64,000 nt of DNA, from positions 1 through 64,000 of the forward strand of contig NZ_JAKNUT010000001.1 of the NCBI RefSeq assembly GCF_023155855.1. The letters run 5' to 3'. The first letter of the stretch is position 1. Each line of letters opens with the position of its first letter. Below are positions 31,054-40,439 of the stretch, piece after piece. The position numbers and the translations under genes were made by a program. The stretch comes from Microbacterium aoyamense (lineage in GTDB: Bacteria; Actinomycetota; Actinomycetes; Actinomycetales; Microbacteriaceae). The notes below the pieces were generated by a model. It saw only the letters and a program-made list of their open reading frames with translations, was not told the DNA's origin and searched no databases.

Positions 31054-31502
31054 CCACCGCCACCAAAGTTGGCAGAGACCTCCACATCACCCCGTTCGAG
31101 GGGATGGACCCGATCGTGGTCCGTCCCCTCCCGGGGCGTGCAGGCGTCCAGATCACGAACACCTACCTCGGTGTCGCCGCAGGGCAGAACAAGGCCAAGG
31201 AGTGGACGGACGCGCTGATCATGGCCGTCGACGGCGCCCGCCAGAACTCGCTCACCGGACTCTGGGAGCCGGTCCCCGAGGCCGAGCAGCTCAACTACGC
31301 CCGCATCGGCAACGAGCTCTCCCAGGACGAAGCCGAAGCCGTCATCATGCCCGCGTTCTTCTGGCAGACCATCCTCGGCCTCGACGGCGTGAAAGCGTAC
31401 ATCGAGGGCGGTGAGGGTCTCTCAGGCACCCTAAAAGCGACGGGGGCGCTGTCGCGCCGGCTGGGGCTCTTGAGCCAGCCGACATCGCCCAGTTCGGTCT
31501 AG
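31050..31502 (+). CDS. tail assembly chaperone (gpG-like)
   Basis: GTG 31050 overlaps the HNH stop. The 150-residue protein lies just before the tape measure gene, the position of gpG-like chaperones that coat the tape measure protein during tail assembly. Near its 3' end it contains CTAAAAG and GGGGG runs where a -1 shift would join the next frame. Confidence 0.75.
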   Translation: MTTATKVGRDLHITPFEGMDPIVVRPLPGRAGVQITNTYLGVAAGQNKAKEWTDALIMAVDGARQNSLTGLWEPVPEAEQLNYARIGNELSQDEAEAVIMPAFFWQTILGLDGVKAYIEGGEGLSGTLKATGALSRRLGLLSQPTSPSSV

Positions 31503-31885
31503 GCAGGCCCGACGAGAACGGCGTCTACCCGGAGTACTTCTACCCCAGGGAGTGGAAGGAGCAGCGCGCCGCTGCCCTGAAACGCGCTGCCGCCGCACCT
31601 GGCCCGCTCGACCTCACGGCCCGCGACCTGCTCGACCTCATCTGGCCGGAGCTGTTCGGCGAGGTGGAGCTCGACCTCGCGCAGTCGGGCCTGATCCCGG
31701 ATCTCGATCAGACGCTCGACACCCGCCCCTGGCATTTCGTGCGCACGGCGCTCTACCGACTCCCCGACATCGACGGCACCTGGGTGCAGAAGGCGGTGAG
31801 GGATGTCGTTCGACGCCGGCGCGCTGATGTTCCGCATCCAGACGGTCGGGGCGAAGGTCGCCCAGGCGGAGCTGAAGCAGCTTGA
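31436..31885 (+). CDS. -1 frameshift extension of tail assembly chaperone (gpGT-like)
   Basis: A second frame, one base back from the chaperone, is open from before 31436 to a stop at 31883-31885. It has no good start codon of its own and encodes a plausible domain (FGLGRPDENGVYPEYFYPRE, DLTARDLLDLIWPELFGEV). In siphoviruses this reading is made by programmed -1 frameshifting. Candidate slip points are AAAAG at 31433-31437 and GGGGG at 31442-31446. The end overlaps the tape measure start by 83 bases. Confidence 0.6.
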   Translation, partial: SDGGAVAPAGALEPADIAQFGLGRPDENGVYPEYFYPREWKEQRAAALKRAAAAPGPLDLTARDLLDLIWPELFGEVELDLAQSGLIPDLDQTLDTRPWHFVRTALYRLPDIDGTWVQKAVRDVVRRRRADVPHPDGRGEGRPGGAEAA

Positions 31886-34646
31886 CGACCAGGTCAAGAA
31901 CACCACGAAGTCCGCGAAGGAGTCGAAGAAGCCCCTCGACGAGCAGGCGAAGGCGACGGAGGAGGTCGGCAAGAAGTCTCTCACTGCCGCCCAAAAGCAG
32001 CGTCTGCAGGAGAAGGCTGCGCGCGAGCAGAAGCAGGCGGCGGAGGAGCAAGCCCGAGCGTTCAAGGAGCTCTCGGGGATTCTGATCGGGGCAGGCGTCG
32101 CAGTCACGGCGCTCGTCACCCTCTCCGTGGTGAAGTTCACGCAGTTCGACGCGCAGATGTCCAATGTTCGCGCGGCGACGATGTCGACTGCGGCGGAGCA
32201 GAAGCTTCTCGGCGAAGCAGCGCTGCAGGCGGGCGCTGACACCGCCTATTCGGCGACCGAGGCGGCGGCCGCGGAGGAGGAGCTCGCGAAGGCGGGCATG
32301 AGCGTGTCCGACATCGTCGGCGGCTCCCTCAACGGTGCACTCGCACTCGCCGCCGCCGGTCAGTTGCAGGTCGCCCGGTCCGCCGAGATCATGGCGACCA
32401 CCCTCAAGCAATTCAAATTGCCTGCCGAGCAGGCCGCCCATGTGTCCGACATCCTCGCGGCTGGCGCCGGTAAGGCGCAGGGCTCCGTCGACGACCTGGC
32501 TCTCGCGCTACAGTACGTCGGGCCCGTGGCAGCTGGGCTGAACATCTCGCTCGAGGAGACGGGCGGCACGCTCGCCTACCTCGCATCGCAGGGCATCCTC
32601 GGCGAGAGGGCCGGCACCGGCCTCCGCGGCGTGCTCATGTCGCTCACGGCACCGTCGGCGATCGCCACCCGCACCATGGGCGAGTACGGCATTGAGATCT
32701 TCGACGCCGCAGGGAACATGAAGTCGATGGCGACGATCTCGCAGATCCTGCAGGACCGTCTCGGCGGCCTCACGGAAGCGGAGCGTTCCGCAGCCCTCGG
32801 CCGGATCTTCGGTAATGAGCAGATCACGACCGCCCGCATCCTGTACTCCGGCGGAGCGAAGGCGATCGACGAGTGGACCGACGCGGTCGACGACAGCGGA
32901 TACGCCGCGGAGCAGGCCGCGATCAGGCAGGACAACCTCGCGGGCGACGTCGAGAAGCTCGGCGGCGCGTTCGAGACCGCGCTCATCAAGACCGGCTCAG
33001 GGGCGAATGACACTCTGCGCGAGATGGTCCAGACGATCACTGAGCTTGTCGACTGGTACGGGGAGCTGCCGGACGAGGTGCAGGCGACTGCGTTGGTCAT
33101 CGGCGTGGCCGGAGCTGCCGTGTTGCTGTTCCAGGGCTCTGTCCTGGGGCTCACGGCGAAGTTCGCGGAGCTGAAGAAGACGCTCGACGCTGCAGACATC
33201 AGCCTGGGCCGGACCGCGCTCACTGGCGTAGGCGTCGGCATCGCACTCGCCGGAGTTATCACCGTCGTCTCCCTCCTCGCGCAGAAGCAGGCAGAGGCTC
33301 GGCAGCGCGCCGAGAGCTACGCGTCGGCGCTGAAGCAGGGTGCCGACTCTGTGCGGGAGTTTGTCGCCGCCGAGCTGGAGCTCCGGCAGAGCGCCCTCGG
33401 TCTTGAGTACGACTCTGCGTACGAGGCCGCCGAGAAGCTAGGCATCGGCGTCGACCTGGTCACCTCCGCAGCGGAGGGCAACGCGGCCGCGATGAAGCAG
33501 CTCAAGGAGGAGCTCGCAGCCGGGGGCTTCGGATCGGACGAGTTCAAAGCGAAGCTCGACGAGCTGGGCCTGACGCTCACGGAGTACTCGCTGCTGTCGA
33601 CCACCGTCACTCAGGCGGTCGAGGGTCTGAACGAAGCTCGCGATCGCGGCACGAAAGCGAACGAGCGGGCCAACGAGGTCACCGAGGACGGTATCGATTC
33701 GTCCAAGACTGCCGCCGAGGCGTACATGACGACCTCGGATGCGGTGGGAGATCTCGAGGGCAGCCTGTCCGAGCTGATCGACACGATCTTCGAGGCGAAT
33801 CGCTCCAATCTCGACACCCGCGAAGCGAACCGCCGACTCATCGAGTCGTTCTCCGAGTTCGACGCAGCCCTGGCTGAGCATGGGAACTCTCTCGATCTGA
33901 ACACCGAGGCCGGTCGCGAGAACGAGGCGAACCTCGACGCCATCGCCGAAGCGGCGATGGACGCGGCGAAGGCGACGAGCGAGAGTGGTGGCGGGTACGA
34001 GGAGTACCGGGCTTCGCTGGAGTCCTCACGTCAGTCTCTGCTCGACCGCATCAACGACCTCGGCATCACAGGTCAGGCTGCGGAAGACCTCGCCGACAAG
34101 ATCCTCGCCATTCCGACGGAGTCAGAGTGGAAGATGGTCGCGGAGGTCGACGAGGCCGCGACGAGGATCGAGCGCATCCAGAACGCGATCGCCGCGCTGA
34201 ACGATAAGACGATCACGGTCACCGTCGCCCGCCCCGACGGGACACCGCTGTCCGACCAGCAGATCGCGAACCAGTTCGGCTTTGGTTCGGCGGACGGCAA
34301 CCTCATTGAGTCGTACGCCAACGGCGGGGTTCGCGAGAACCACGTCGCGCAGATGGCGCGCGCCGGCGCTTGGCGGGTGTGGGCGGAGCCGGAGACCGGC
34401 GGTGAGACGTACGTCCCGCACGCGCCGTCGAAGCGTGCCCGCTCTGAGCAGATCATGTCCGAAACGGCGCGAATCTTCGGCGGCACGTACATTCCGGCGG
34501 GTGCCGCGCAGTACGCGAACGGCTCCCCCGTGAGCAGCGCACCGTCTCGCGCCCCTCAGCCGACAGTCGTCGAGGAACACATCCACTTGAACGTCGACGG
34601 CCGCGAGCTCATCGAGGTCATCCGCCGACATGACAGGAGCGTCTGA
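31803..34646 (+). CDS. tail tape measure protein
   Basis: At 947 residues this is the largest phage gene. It has a charged coiled-coil N terminus, a TMP core (SNVRAATMSTAAEQKLLGEA, ELAKAGMSVSDIVGGSLNGA, ASQGILGERAGTGLRGVLMS) and hydrophobic segments near residues 92-112, 425-447 and 460-482. It sets tail length and helps DNA delivery. Its size predicts a siphovirus tail of roughly 140 nm if the usual 0.15 nm per residue holds. ATG 31803 follows GGTGAGG. Confidence 0.93.
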   Translation: MSFDAGALMFRIQTVGAKVAQAELKQLDDQVKNTTKSAKESKKPLDEQAKATEEVGKKSLTAAQKQRLQEKAAREQKQAAEEQARAFKELSGILIGAGVAVTALVTLSVVKFTQFDAQMSNVRAATMSTAAEQKLLGEAALQAGADTAYSATEAAAAEEELAKAGMSVSDIVGGSLNGALALAAAGQLQVARSAEIMATTLKQFKLPAEQAAHVSDILAAGAGKAQGSVDDLALALQYVGPVAAGLNISLEETGGTLAYLASQGILGERAGTGLRGVLMSLTAPSAIATRTMGEYGIEIFDAAGNMKSMATISQILQDRLGGLTEAERSAALGRIFGNEQITTARILYSGGAKAIDEWTDAVDDSGYAAEQAAIRQDNLAGDVEKLGGAFETALIKTGSGANDTLREMVQTITELVDWYGELPDEVQATALVIGVAGAAVLLFQGSVLGLTAKFAELKKTLDAADISLGRTALTGVGVGIALAGVITVVSLLAQKQAEARQRAESYASALKQGADSVREFVAAELELRQSALGLEYDSAYEAAEKLGIGVDLVTSAAEGNAAAMKQLKEELAAGGFGSDEFKAKLDELGLTLTEYSLLSTTVTQAVEGLNEARDRGTKANERANEVTEDGIDSSKTAAEAYMTTSDAVGDLEGSLSELIDTIFEANRSNLDTREANRRLIESFSEFDAALAEHGNSLDLNTEAGRENEANLDAIAEAAMDAAKATSESGGGYEEYRASLESSRQSLLDRINDLGITGQAAEDLADKILAIPTESEWKMVAEVDEAATRIERIQNAIAALNDKTITVTVARPDGTPLSDQQIANQFGFGSADGNLIESYANGGVRENHVAQMARAGAWRVWAEPETGGETYVPHAPSKRARSEQIMSETARIFGGTYIPAGAAQYANGSPVSSAPSRAPQPTVVEEHIHLNVDGRELIEVIRRHDRSV

Positions 34647-34647
34647 G

Positions 34648-35868
34648 TTGATCCGTTTGGGCCGCGTGGGCGATGGGGCCATTTTCGGGACGACGTCGTG
34701 GCAGGACCGAGGGTCTCGCGTCACGGTGGGCCTGGAGACGAAGGTCGGCGCGTTCGCTGATGCGGTGATTCTTCGTCAGCAGATCCTCGGGTACGTCGAC
34801 AATCCCGACGAGCTGTTCCTCCCCTTGGTGTCCGACGAGGACTCCAGCCGTGACGGCTACTACCGGCTGCTGGGCGCATCGGTGACACCGCACGCTGCCG
34901 CCTACTTCGACGGCGTCGTGTACGCCGAGCTCGAGCTCGAGCGGGTGCTGAACTTTCAGGCGCCGCTGATCGAGATCGCGTCGGTGGGCGCGATCCGGAC
35001 GAACGCGCACGGGATCACGACGGCCGCGCCCAGGTCGATCGGGTTCCCGAGCGGCGCGACGGACTTCGTCGAGCATGCGGCGAGTGGGTCCACGTTCATG
35101 CGGATCGAGGACCAGGATCGCGGCGCGGCATCGGTGCAGACAGGCTCGGCATCCCGGTTCGATGGGGCGTGCTCGTGGCTGTACATGTGCGAGCCGGAGG
35201 ACTTCTACAACGGCGCGGCGACGATCCTGTTCACGGATGACCTGCTGTCGACCCCCGATGTCGTGCAGACGGGCCGCCCCGCGGGCGTGCATCTGGGCTC
35301 ATCCGTGAAGCTGTCGAACGATCTGGTGACGTTCGAGTCGGCGATGACGAATCCGCTGTCTCCGCGATGGGTGTGGCGGATCACGGTAGCCGGTCTGCCG
35401 ACAGTCGAGTTCTTCCCCACGGTCAACGACATCTACCTTCGGACGAAGTCCCTCGTGGTGCTGCGCAACAGTCCCGAGGCGGTCGCGATCCGTGTCCGCG
35501 CACACATTCAGGCATCGCCGACGATCATCCTCGGCAACGTCGAGGTGACGTTCAATCTGCGGCGCGGTGACCGGATGGTGTCCGCGCACATGGTGAGCTC
35601 CTACGGAGCGCCGAAGGTCGAGTCGACAATGGCGACATCGTCGCAGACGAACGGTGGCATCATCACCGCGGTCACGAGCGGGTCGGCGCTTTTCGCCTCA
35701 CCAGTGGCGATCGGCGTCGCCTCGGGGAAGTTCAGTCCCACGTCCGTGAACCAGGAGTTCCCTCTCGGGTTCGGTGCCATGCTGTCCAGCTCCCCGGACA
35801 CCGCCGCCGAGGCGATCGCGTCGTACTTCTGGGCGTCAGAGCAGCGGCAGTCGGTGGTCGTCCCGTGA
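34648..35868 (+). CDS. distal tail protein-like (tail tip)
   Basis: The ~406-residue protein follows the tape measure gene, the usual place of the distal tail (Dit) protein. It is strand-rich with IRLGRVGDGAIFGTTSWQDRG at its start and a galectin-like middle region by pattern. The start is uncertain: TTG 34648 has AGGAG upstream; ATG 34630 overlaps the tape measure end. It ends in a GTGA overlap with the next gene. Confidence 0.65.
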   Translation: MIRLGRVGDGAIFGTTSWQDRGSRVTVGLETKVGAFADAVILRQQILGYVDNPDELFLPLVSDEDSSRDGYYRLLGASVTPHAAAYFDGVVYAELELERVLNFQAPLIEIASVGAIRTNAHGITTAAPRSIGFPSGATDFVEHAASGSTFMRIEDQDRGAASVQTGSASRFDGACSWLYMCEPEDFYNGAATILFTDDLLSTPDVVQTGRPAGVHLGSSVKLSNDLVTFESAMTNPLSPRWVWRITVAGLPTVEFFPTVNDIYLRTKSLVVLRNSPEAVAIRVRAHIQASPTIILGNVEVTFNLRRGDRMVSAHMVSSYGAPKVESTMATSSQTNGGIITAVTSGSALFASPVAIGVASGKFSPTSVNQEFPLGFGAMLSSSPDTAAEAIASYFWASEQRQSVVVP

Positions 35869-37028
35869 CAGTGCAGGAACGCCACATGGCGCCGGGGCGA
35901 GTCGACTTCACCCTGCGGGATGAGTCGCCGCGGCACGTCGTGGAGCTGTGCCGGCCGCTCGTGCAGGGGCAGGGGTTCGGGACGATCGTCGTCACCCCAA
36001 CCCGGCTGCCGATGCGCGACGTCGGCACGGCTGCGATCCTCGCGAACGCGCGCTTCTCGGGTCGACTCACGGGCCGTGAACGGCGCACCCGCGTCTCCGG
36101 TGACGGCATCGTCGGCCAGCTCGGCACGGACAACAACCAGGGCACGGTCATCGCGCCGCTGAGCACACCGACGACGTTTGCGACGTGGGCGACGGCGCTG
36201 CTCCCGACCTACTTGAATGCGGGCATCACCCCAGCGGCTGGCGGCGGGTCCTACACGAAGGACTTCAAGGCGGTGACGGTGCGTGCCGCGCTCGACGAGG
36301 TGTGCGCGTTCTTCGGTGGCGAGTGGCGGGTGCGTCCGAACTTCACCCTCGACGTCGGCACGCGCGCGCAGTTGTTCGTCACGACCCCGAAGACGGTTGT
36401 CGTCTCCCGCCGCGGTGAGGGCAGTCGCGAGCTTCACCTCACGGGCCTCGTCGGCGACCTGTCGCTGTCGGAGGACCTCGAGGACTGGGAACGGTCGCGG
36501 ATGCTGTACTACGGCTCCGGCACCACGTCCGTGGAGCAGGGCGGGTTGACGGTCGCCGCGGCCGACGTCCCGTTCCGGGAGCCGGACGGCACGAGCGCAG
36601 AGATCCGCCGCATCACCGAGGACAGCCAGATCACCGCCTCGGCGGACGCGCTCGGCCTCGCTACCGCTGAGTGGGGCAAGGTCCGCTACGGGCACCGCGA
36701 GTTCCGCGCGAGCGTGGACGCGTACGACGTCGGCATGCACGTCGGTGTCGGAGATTCCGTCTGGGTGTACGCGCCCGAGCAGGGTGTGTTCAACATCGCC
36801 AACCAGGTTCGCTATCGAGGCGGGGTGATCTTCCCCGAGTCGATCCGCTGTGTCGGCCGCACCTGGCCGATCCGCGAGGGCATGGGCATCTACTTCCGCC
36901 GCTGGGTCAACAACGGAACCACCACGTGGGGTGAGGACTGGGTCGACCTGTCGCCCTATGTGTTGCCCGAGACCGGTGACGCGACGCTCGAGCTGTTCGC
37001 CGTGCCGAGGAAGCTGAAGGTGGCGTGA
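35865..37028 (+). CDS. tail-associated (Tal-like) minor tail protein
   Basis: GTG 35865 opens a 387-residue protein directly after the Dit-like gene. The arrangement and strand-rich sequence (GRVDFTLRDESPRHVVELCR, VGDSVWVYAPEQGVFN) fit baseplate-hub or Tal-type proteins at the tail tip. No protease motif is evident. A role in host contact is inferred. Confidence 0.6.
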   Translation: MTVQERHMAPGRVDFTLRDESPRHVVELCRPLVQGQGFGTIVVTPTRLPMRDVGTAAILANARFSGRLTGRERRTRVSGDGIVGQLGTDNNQGTVIAPLSTPTTFATWATALLPTYLNAGITPAAGGGSYTKDFKAVTVRAALDEVCAFFGGEWRVRPNFTLDVGTRAQLFVTTPKTVVVSRRGEGSRELHLTGLVGDLSLSEDLEDWERSRMLYYGSGTTSVEQGGLTVAAADVPFREPDGTSAEIRRITEDSQITASADALGLATAEWGKVRYGHREFRASVDAYDVGMHVGVGDSVWVYAPEQGVFNIANQVRYRGGVIFPESIRCVGRTWPIREGMGIYFRRWVNNGTTTWGEDWVDLSPYVLPETGDATLELFAVPRKLKVA

Positions 37029-37837
37029 TGGGCGGATACGGAAACGGTCAGGTCCCGCTCGGGCAGCTCGTCTACATCGGCCCGGAGCACTACCTGCTGC
37101 CGGGTGTGAATGCGCACTGGCAGGGTCTTGTGGGTGAGGCCCGGGCATCGTACGGCGTGACGCTTCGGATCACGGGCGGGTGGAACGGCTATCGGCCGCT
37201 CGCCGCGCAAGAGCAGTACCTGCGCGACAACTACACCGCGCACGTCCTCCCCGTCGCCGGGTACGAGTACTACTGGGGCGGCCGCTGGTGGAAGCGGCGC
37301 CCGGGGAAGCCGAAGGCCGCGAAGCCGGGCACGTCGCCGCACGGTGCGTACGGTGCCGTCGACGTCGCCAACTGGCGCGACCTCGCCCGCACCGAGCGTG
37401 AGGCGTGGGCGATCTTCGCCGCGCTCTGCGCCAAGTGGCGGTTCGCGACCCAGCGGGTGCCGGGCGAGCTGTGGCACATCGAGTTCACGGGTGACCCGTG
37501 GGCGATCCCATCGTGGGCGGGCAGCGGCTCGAACACCTTCGAACCAAATCCAGAACCTGAACCACAGTCCGAGGAGGACGACGACATGCCGAAGAACTCG
37601 CTTGCGACGTACCGCAACGACACCACCAGCCCCAAGCCCACGTACACGGCACTCGTCTACAACGCGGGGTCGGGGTTCAACGTGGAGTTCACGAACGGCG
37701 CCAATGACACGCCGTTCACCGACGGCTATCTGGCGAACCTGCGCGCATCGCACGACACCGGCCCGGCGTTCGCGACGAGCAAGGGCGCGGCGGACGTCAT
37801 CAAGGCTGCGTGCGCCAAAGTCCTGGCGGGCGGGTGA
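37028..37837 (+). CDS. endolysin, M15 D-Ala-D-Ala carboxypeptidase family
   Basis: The 269-residue protein has the M15 metal-site pattern: SPHGAYGAVD (S103, H105, D112) and ELWHIEF (H150). M15 enzymes cut peptidoglycan stem peptides. After a proline-glutamate linker (near residue 170-187) there is a C-terminal region (residues 188-269) that may bind the cell wall. ATG 37028 is chosen; GTG 37025 overlaps the previous stop. Holin-like genes follow. Confidence 0.85.
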   Translation: MGGYGNGQVPLGQLVYIGPEHYLLPGVNAHWQGLVGEARASYGVTLRITGGWNGYRPLAAQEQYLRDNYTAHVLPVAGYEYYWGGRWWKRRPGKPKAAKPGTSPHGAYGAVDVANWRDLARTEREAWAIFAALCAKWRFATQRVPGELWHIEFTGDPWAIPSWAGSGSNTFEPNPEPEPQSEEDDDMPKNSLATYRNDTTSPKPTYTALVYNAGSGFNVEFTNGANDTPFTDGYLANLRASHDTGPAFATSKGAADVIKAACAKVLAGG

Positions 37838-38364
37838 ACCTCGACGCCCCACCCTGGCTCGTCGCGTGGCTCGACGCCGTCTCACTGTGGGACCTGATCC
37901 TCATCGTCGCCGCGGTCGTCGCCGCGGTGCTCTTCATCTACAAGAAGGGCTGGCGGACCGTCGTTGCACTCGCGCGAGGGATCATCCAGTCGGCTGCGAT
38001 CCTCGTGTCGGTGCAGGGGCTTCCGTCGTTCATCGAGCGGTCGGACAACCGGCACGAGGAGCTCGCGAAGAAGGTCGACGGGATCTATCACGAGCTGCAC
38101 CCGAACGGTGGCACGTCAATGAACGACGGGCTCAAGCGGGTCGAGAACACGACCGAGCGGCTCGAGCTCGGTGTCCGCGGGCTCTACGACCGGGTCGCCG
38201 AACTCACCGACTCAGATGAGCAGCTCCGCGCCGCTGACGCGAAGCTTCGCGCCGACCTCGAGTCCACGCTCAATCCCGAACCGCTCGAGGCGACCACCAC
38301 CCGCCGCAGTCTCCGTGCAGCTCGCGAGCAGCAAACCATCACCGAGAACGACATCCCCAACTGA
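37834..38364 (+). CDS. DUF2746-like membrane protein (holin candidate)
   Basis: GTG 37834 overlaps the endolysin stop. The 176-residue protein has one N-terminal membrane segment (about residues 18-37), a second weaker one near 45-60 and a coiled C-terminal part. It resembles DUF2746 proteins next to lysins in actinophages. It may be a holin or lysis regulator. Confidence 0.7.
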   Translation: MNLDAPPWLVAWLDAVSLWDLILIVAAVVAAVLFIYKKGWRTVVALARGIIQSAAILVSVQGLPSFIERSDNRHEELAKKVDGIYHELHPNGGTSMNDGLKRVENTTERLELGVRGLYDRVAELTDSDEQLRAADAKLRADLESTLNPEPLEATTTRRSLRAAREQQTITENDIPN

Positions 38365-38377
38365 CCAGGAGGTCATC

Positions 38378-38830
38378 GTGAAGAAGTTCCTCACGCCCAT
38401 CCGCGACTGGTTCACCGCCGGCCGCCGCGTCGCGCTCTACGCCGTCGCTCTCGCGCTGCTCCCGCTCCTGCAGCGGCTCGGCGTCGTCGAGCAGTCCGCG
38501 ATCGAGCCGTGGCTCATCATCATCCAGGCGGCGCTGCAGGTCCTCGCCGGTCTGCTGATGCTCGCGAACCTCACGTGGCAGGACGCCGCGACCTGGTTCC
38601 AGCGTGGCGGCCGCGCGGCGATCTACACGCTCGGCGGCTTCGTCGCCCCCGCTCTGACGACCCTGGGCTACTTCACGCCGGTGCAGGCGGAGAACGCACT
38701 GCAGACCCTCTCGGATGTGCTCGCGATTGCCGCGGCGCTCCTCGCGGCCCTGTACATCACGCCGTCGCCGACGCCCGCACGCGAGAACCCTGACGGCTCC
38801 TTCGACGTCACGTCGCTGCCCGACTTCTGA
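38378..38830 (+). CDS. holin-like protein
   Basis: GTG 38378 follows AGGAGG. The 150-residue product has about four hydrophobic segments (VALYAVALALLPLLQRLGV, PWLIIIQAALQVLAGLLMLA, AIYTLGGFVAPALTTLGYF, SDVLAIAAALLAALYI) and short charged ends, as in actinophage holins. Its place after the endolysin supports a role in membrane permeabilisation. Confidence 0.8.
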   Translation: MKKFLTPIRDWFTAGRRVALYAVALALLPLLQRLGVVEQSAIEPWLIIIQAALQVLAGLLMLANLTWQDAATWFQRGGRAAIYTLGGFVAPALTTLGYFTPVQAENALQTLSDVLAIAAALLAALYITPSPTPARENPDGSFDVTSLPDF

Positions 38831-38834
38831 TGCC

Positions 38835-38933
38835 ATGACCCGCGAGCAGTGGGTCCTCCTCGATCTCGCACTGTGGGATCTGGATCTGCTGCTCGCGGTC
38901 ACCATCGTCACCGTGTTCGTCCTCCGATCGTGA
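38835..38933 (+). CDS. 32-residue membrane peptide
   Basis: A short frame with one hydrophobic segment (LLLAVTIVTVFVL) ends just before the next ribosome binding site (AAGGAG). It may belong to the lysis cassette. Confidence 0.5.
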   Translation: MTREQWVLLDLALWDLDLLLAVTIVTVFVLRS

Positions 38934-38942
38934 AGGAGAATC

Positions 38943-39278
38943 ATGCCTGTCCCGAACTACGCCACCCCTGTCGAGGTGTACGCCGGCGACGGCTGGGCGC
39001 AGACCTTCCGGTTCAAGTCCAACGAGACCACCCCCGAGGACCTGTCGGCGTGGATCGACTGGAAGTCTCAGTGGCGAGCCGGCACCCGCACCGTCGACCT
39101 CGCCGTCGACACAAGCCACGCGGTCGCGGGCGAGATCACTGTCCGTGCGACGGGAGCCCAGACGCGAGAAATGGGCGGCGATGGGATCGCGGACATCCAG
39201 GCGGTCGAGACAGTCGACGATGACCCCAGAACGTTCGTGCGGTTCCGTACCGCGTGGCGGAACGACGTAACGCGATGA
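38943..39278 (+). CDS. hypothetical tail-region protein
   Basis: ATG 38943 follows GAAGGAGAATC. The 111-residue, strand-rich protein has DLSAWIDWKSQWRAGTRTVD, a pattern common near actinophage tail-fibre genes. A structural role is likely by context. Confidence 0.65.
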   Translation: MPVPNYATPVEVYAGDGWAQTFRFKSNETTPEDLSAWIDWKSQWRAGTRTVDLAVDTSHAVAGEITVRATGAQTREMGGDGIADIQAVETVDDDPRTFVRFRTAWRNDVTR

Positions 39279-39625
39279 GCGAAGTCGTCGAGGTTCTCGT
39301 CGAAGCGCCTGTGGTCGAGGTCATCGCCACCCCCACAGTCATTGTCGAGGTGGCCACGGGACAGCGAGGCCCATCGGGCGGCTCGCCGGAAGCGATCGCC
39401 GCGGCCGTCGCCGACTACCTCGAGCAGAACCCACCCGCCGCTGGCGCGACGCACGCGCAGATGGTCCCGTCCGCGTCGTGGGTGATCCCGCACACGTTCG
39501 GCCGCATCCCCGCCGTGACGCTCTACGTCGACGGCGAGCAGGTCGAAGCCGACGTCACCGCCACCACGACAACCGTCACGGTCAGCTTCCCCACACCGAC
39601 CACGGGCCTCGCGGTCCTGAACTGA
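39275..39625 (+). CDS. tail-fibre-like protein with short collagen-like start
   Basis: The 116-residue protein has an alternating valine strand pattern, then GQRGPSGGSPEAIAAAVADY, a short collagen-like and helical linker. A strand-rich C-terminal domain follows. It overlaps the previous gene by four bases. Confidence 0.6.
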   Translation: MSEVVEVLVEAPVVEVIATPTVIVEVATGQRGPSGGSPEAIAAAVADYLEQNPPAAGATHAQMVPSASWVIPHTFGRIPAVTLYVDGEQVEADVTATTTTVTVSFPTPTTGLAVLN

Positions 39626-39637
39626 GAGCAGGCACTC

Positions 39638-40435
39638 ATGGCGAAGAAGTTCCTTACCGGGATCGACGTCGCGTCGCAGAAGATCACCAACCTCGCCGAC
39701 GGCACCGCCCCCGCCGACGCGGTCACGAAGGCGCAGCTCGACGCGATCGCCCGCGGCCTGGACTGGAAGAACTCCGTCCGCGTCGCGACGACGGCGAACA
39801 TCACCCTGTCGGGCACGCAGACCATCGACGGTGTCGCGCTCTCAGCGGCCGACCGGGTGCTGGTGAAGGATCAGTCGACGGGCGCAAACAACGGCATCTA
39901 CGTCGTCGCAGCTGGCGCCTGGTCGCGCGCGGCGGACTTCGACGACAGCGTCGAGGTGACCGCGGCCGCATCGATCCCCGTCGAAGCGGGCACCGTCAAC
40001 GGCGACAAGGTCTTCATCCTCACCACTGACGGTGCCATCACGGTCGGCACGACGGCGCTGACGTTCACCCAGCTCGGCGGATCCGGCGCGACCTACACGG
40101 CCGGCGACGGTCTCGACCTGTCCGGGTCGTCGTTCTCCGTCGACCTCAAGGCGGGCGGCGGTCTGACGATCGACGCGACCGAGCTCGCCGTTTCGATCGC
40201 CGATCTGCGGTCGCTGGGCGTCGCGGTGAAGTACGCCGTCAACGTCCCCAGCGGCTCGACGTCCGCGACCATCACCCACAGCCTCGGCACCCTCGACGTC
40301 ACCGTCGCCGTGTACGAGATCTCCAGCGGCGTCGAGGTGGAATGCGACGTCGTGCTCACGTCGACGAGCGTCGTGACGCTGACGTTCGCGGTCGCGCCGA
40401 CGACGAACCAGTACCGCGTCGTCGTCACGGGCTGA
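39638..40435 (+). CDS. tail fibre-like protein
   Basis: The 265-residue protein contains DVASQKITNLADGTAPADAV and DRVLVKDQSTGANNGIYVVA, motifs typical of phage tail-fibre and receptor-binding-type proteins, with threonine- and valine-rich strands after them. It starts at ATG 39638 after AGAGCAGG. Receptor contact is inferred. Confidence 0.75.
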   Translation: MAKKFLTGIDVASQKITNLADGTAPADAVTKAQLDAIARGLDWKNSVRVATTANITLSGTQTIDGVALSAADRVLVKDQSTGANNGIYVVAAGAWSRAADFDDSVEVTAAASIPVEAGTVNGDKVFILTTDGAITVGTTALTFTQLGGSGATYTAGDGLDLSGSSFSVDLKAGGGLTIDATELAVSIADLRSLGVAVKYAVNVPSGSTSATITHSLGTLDVTVAVYEISSGVEVECDVVLTSTSVVTLTFAVAPTTNQYRVVVTG

Positions 40436-40439
40436 GCTC

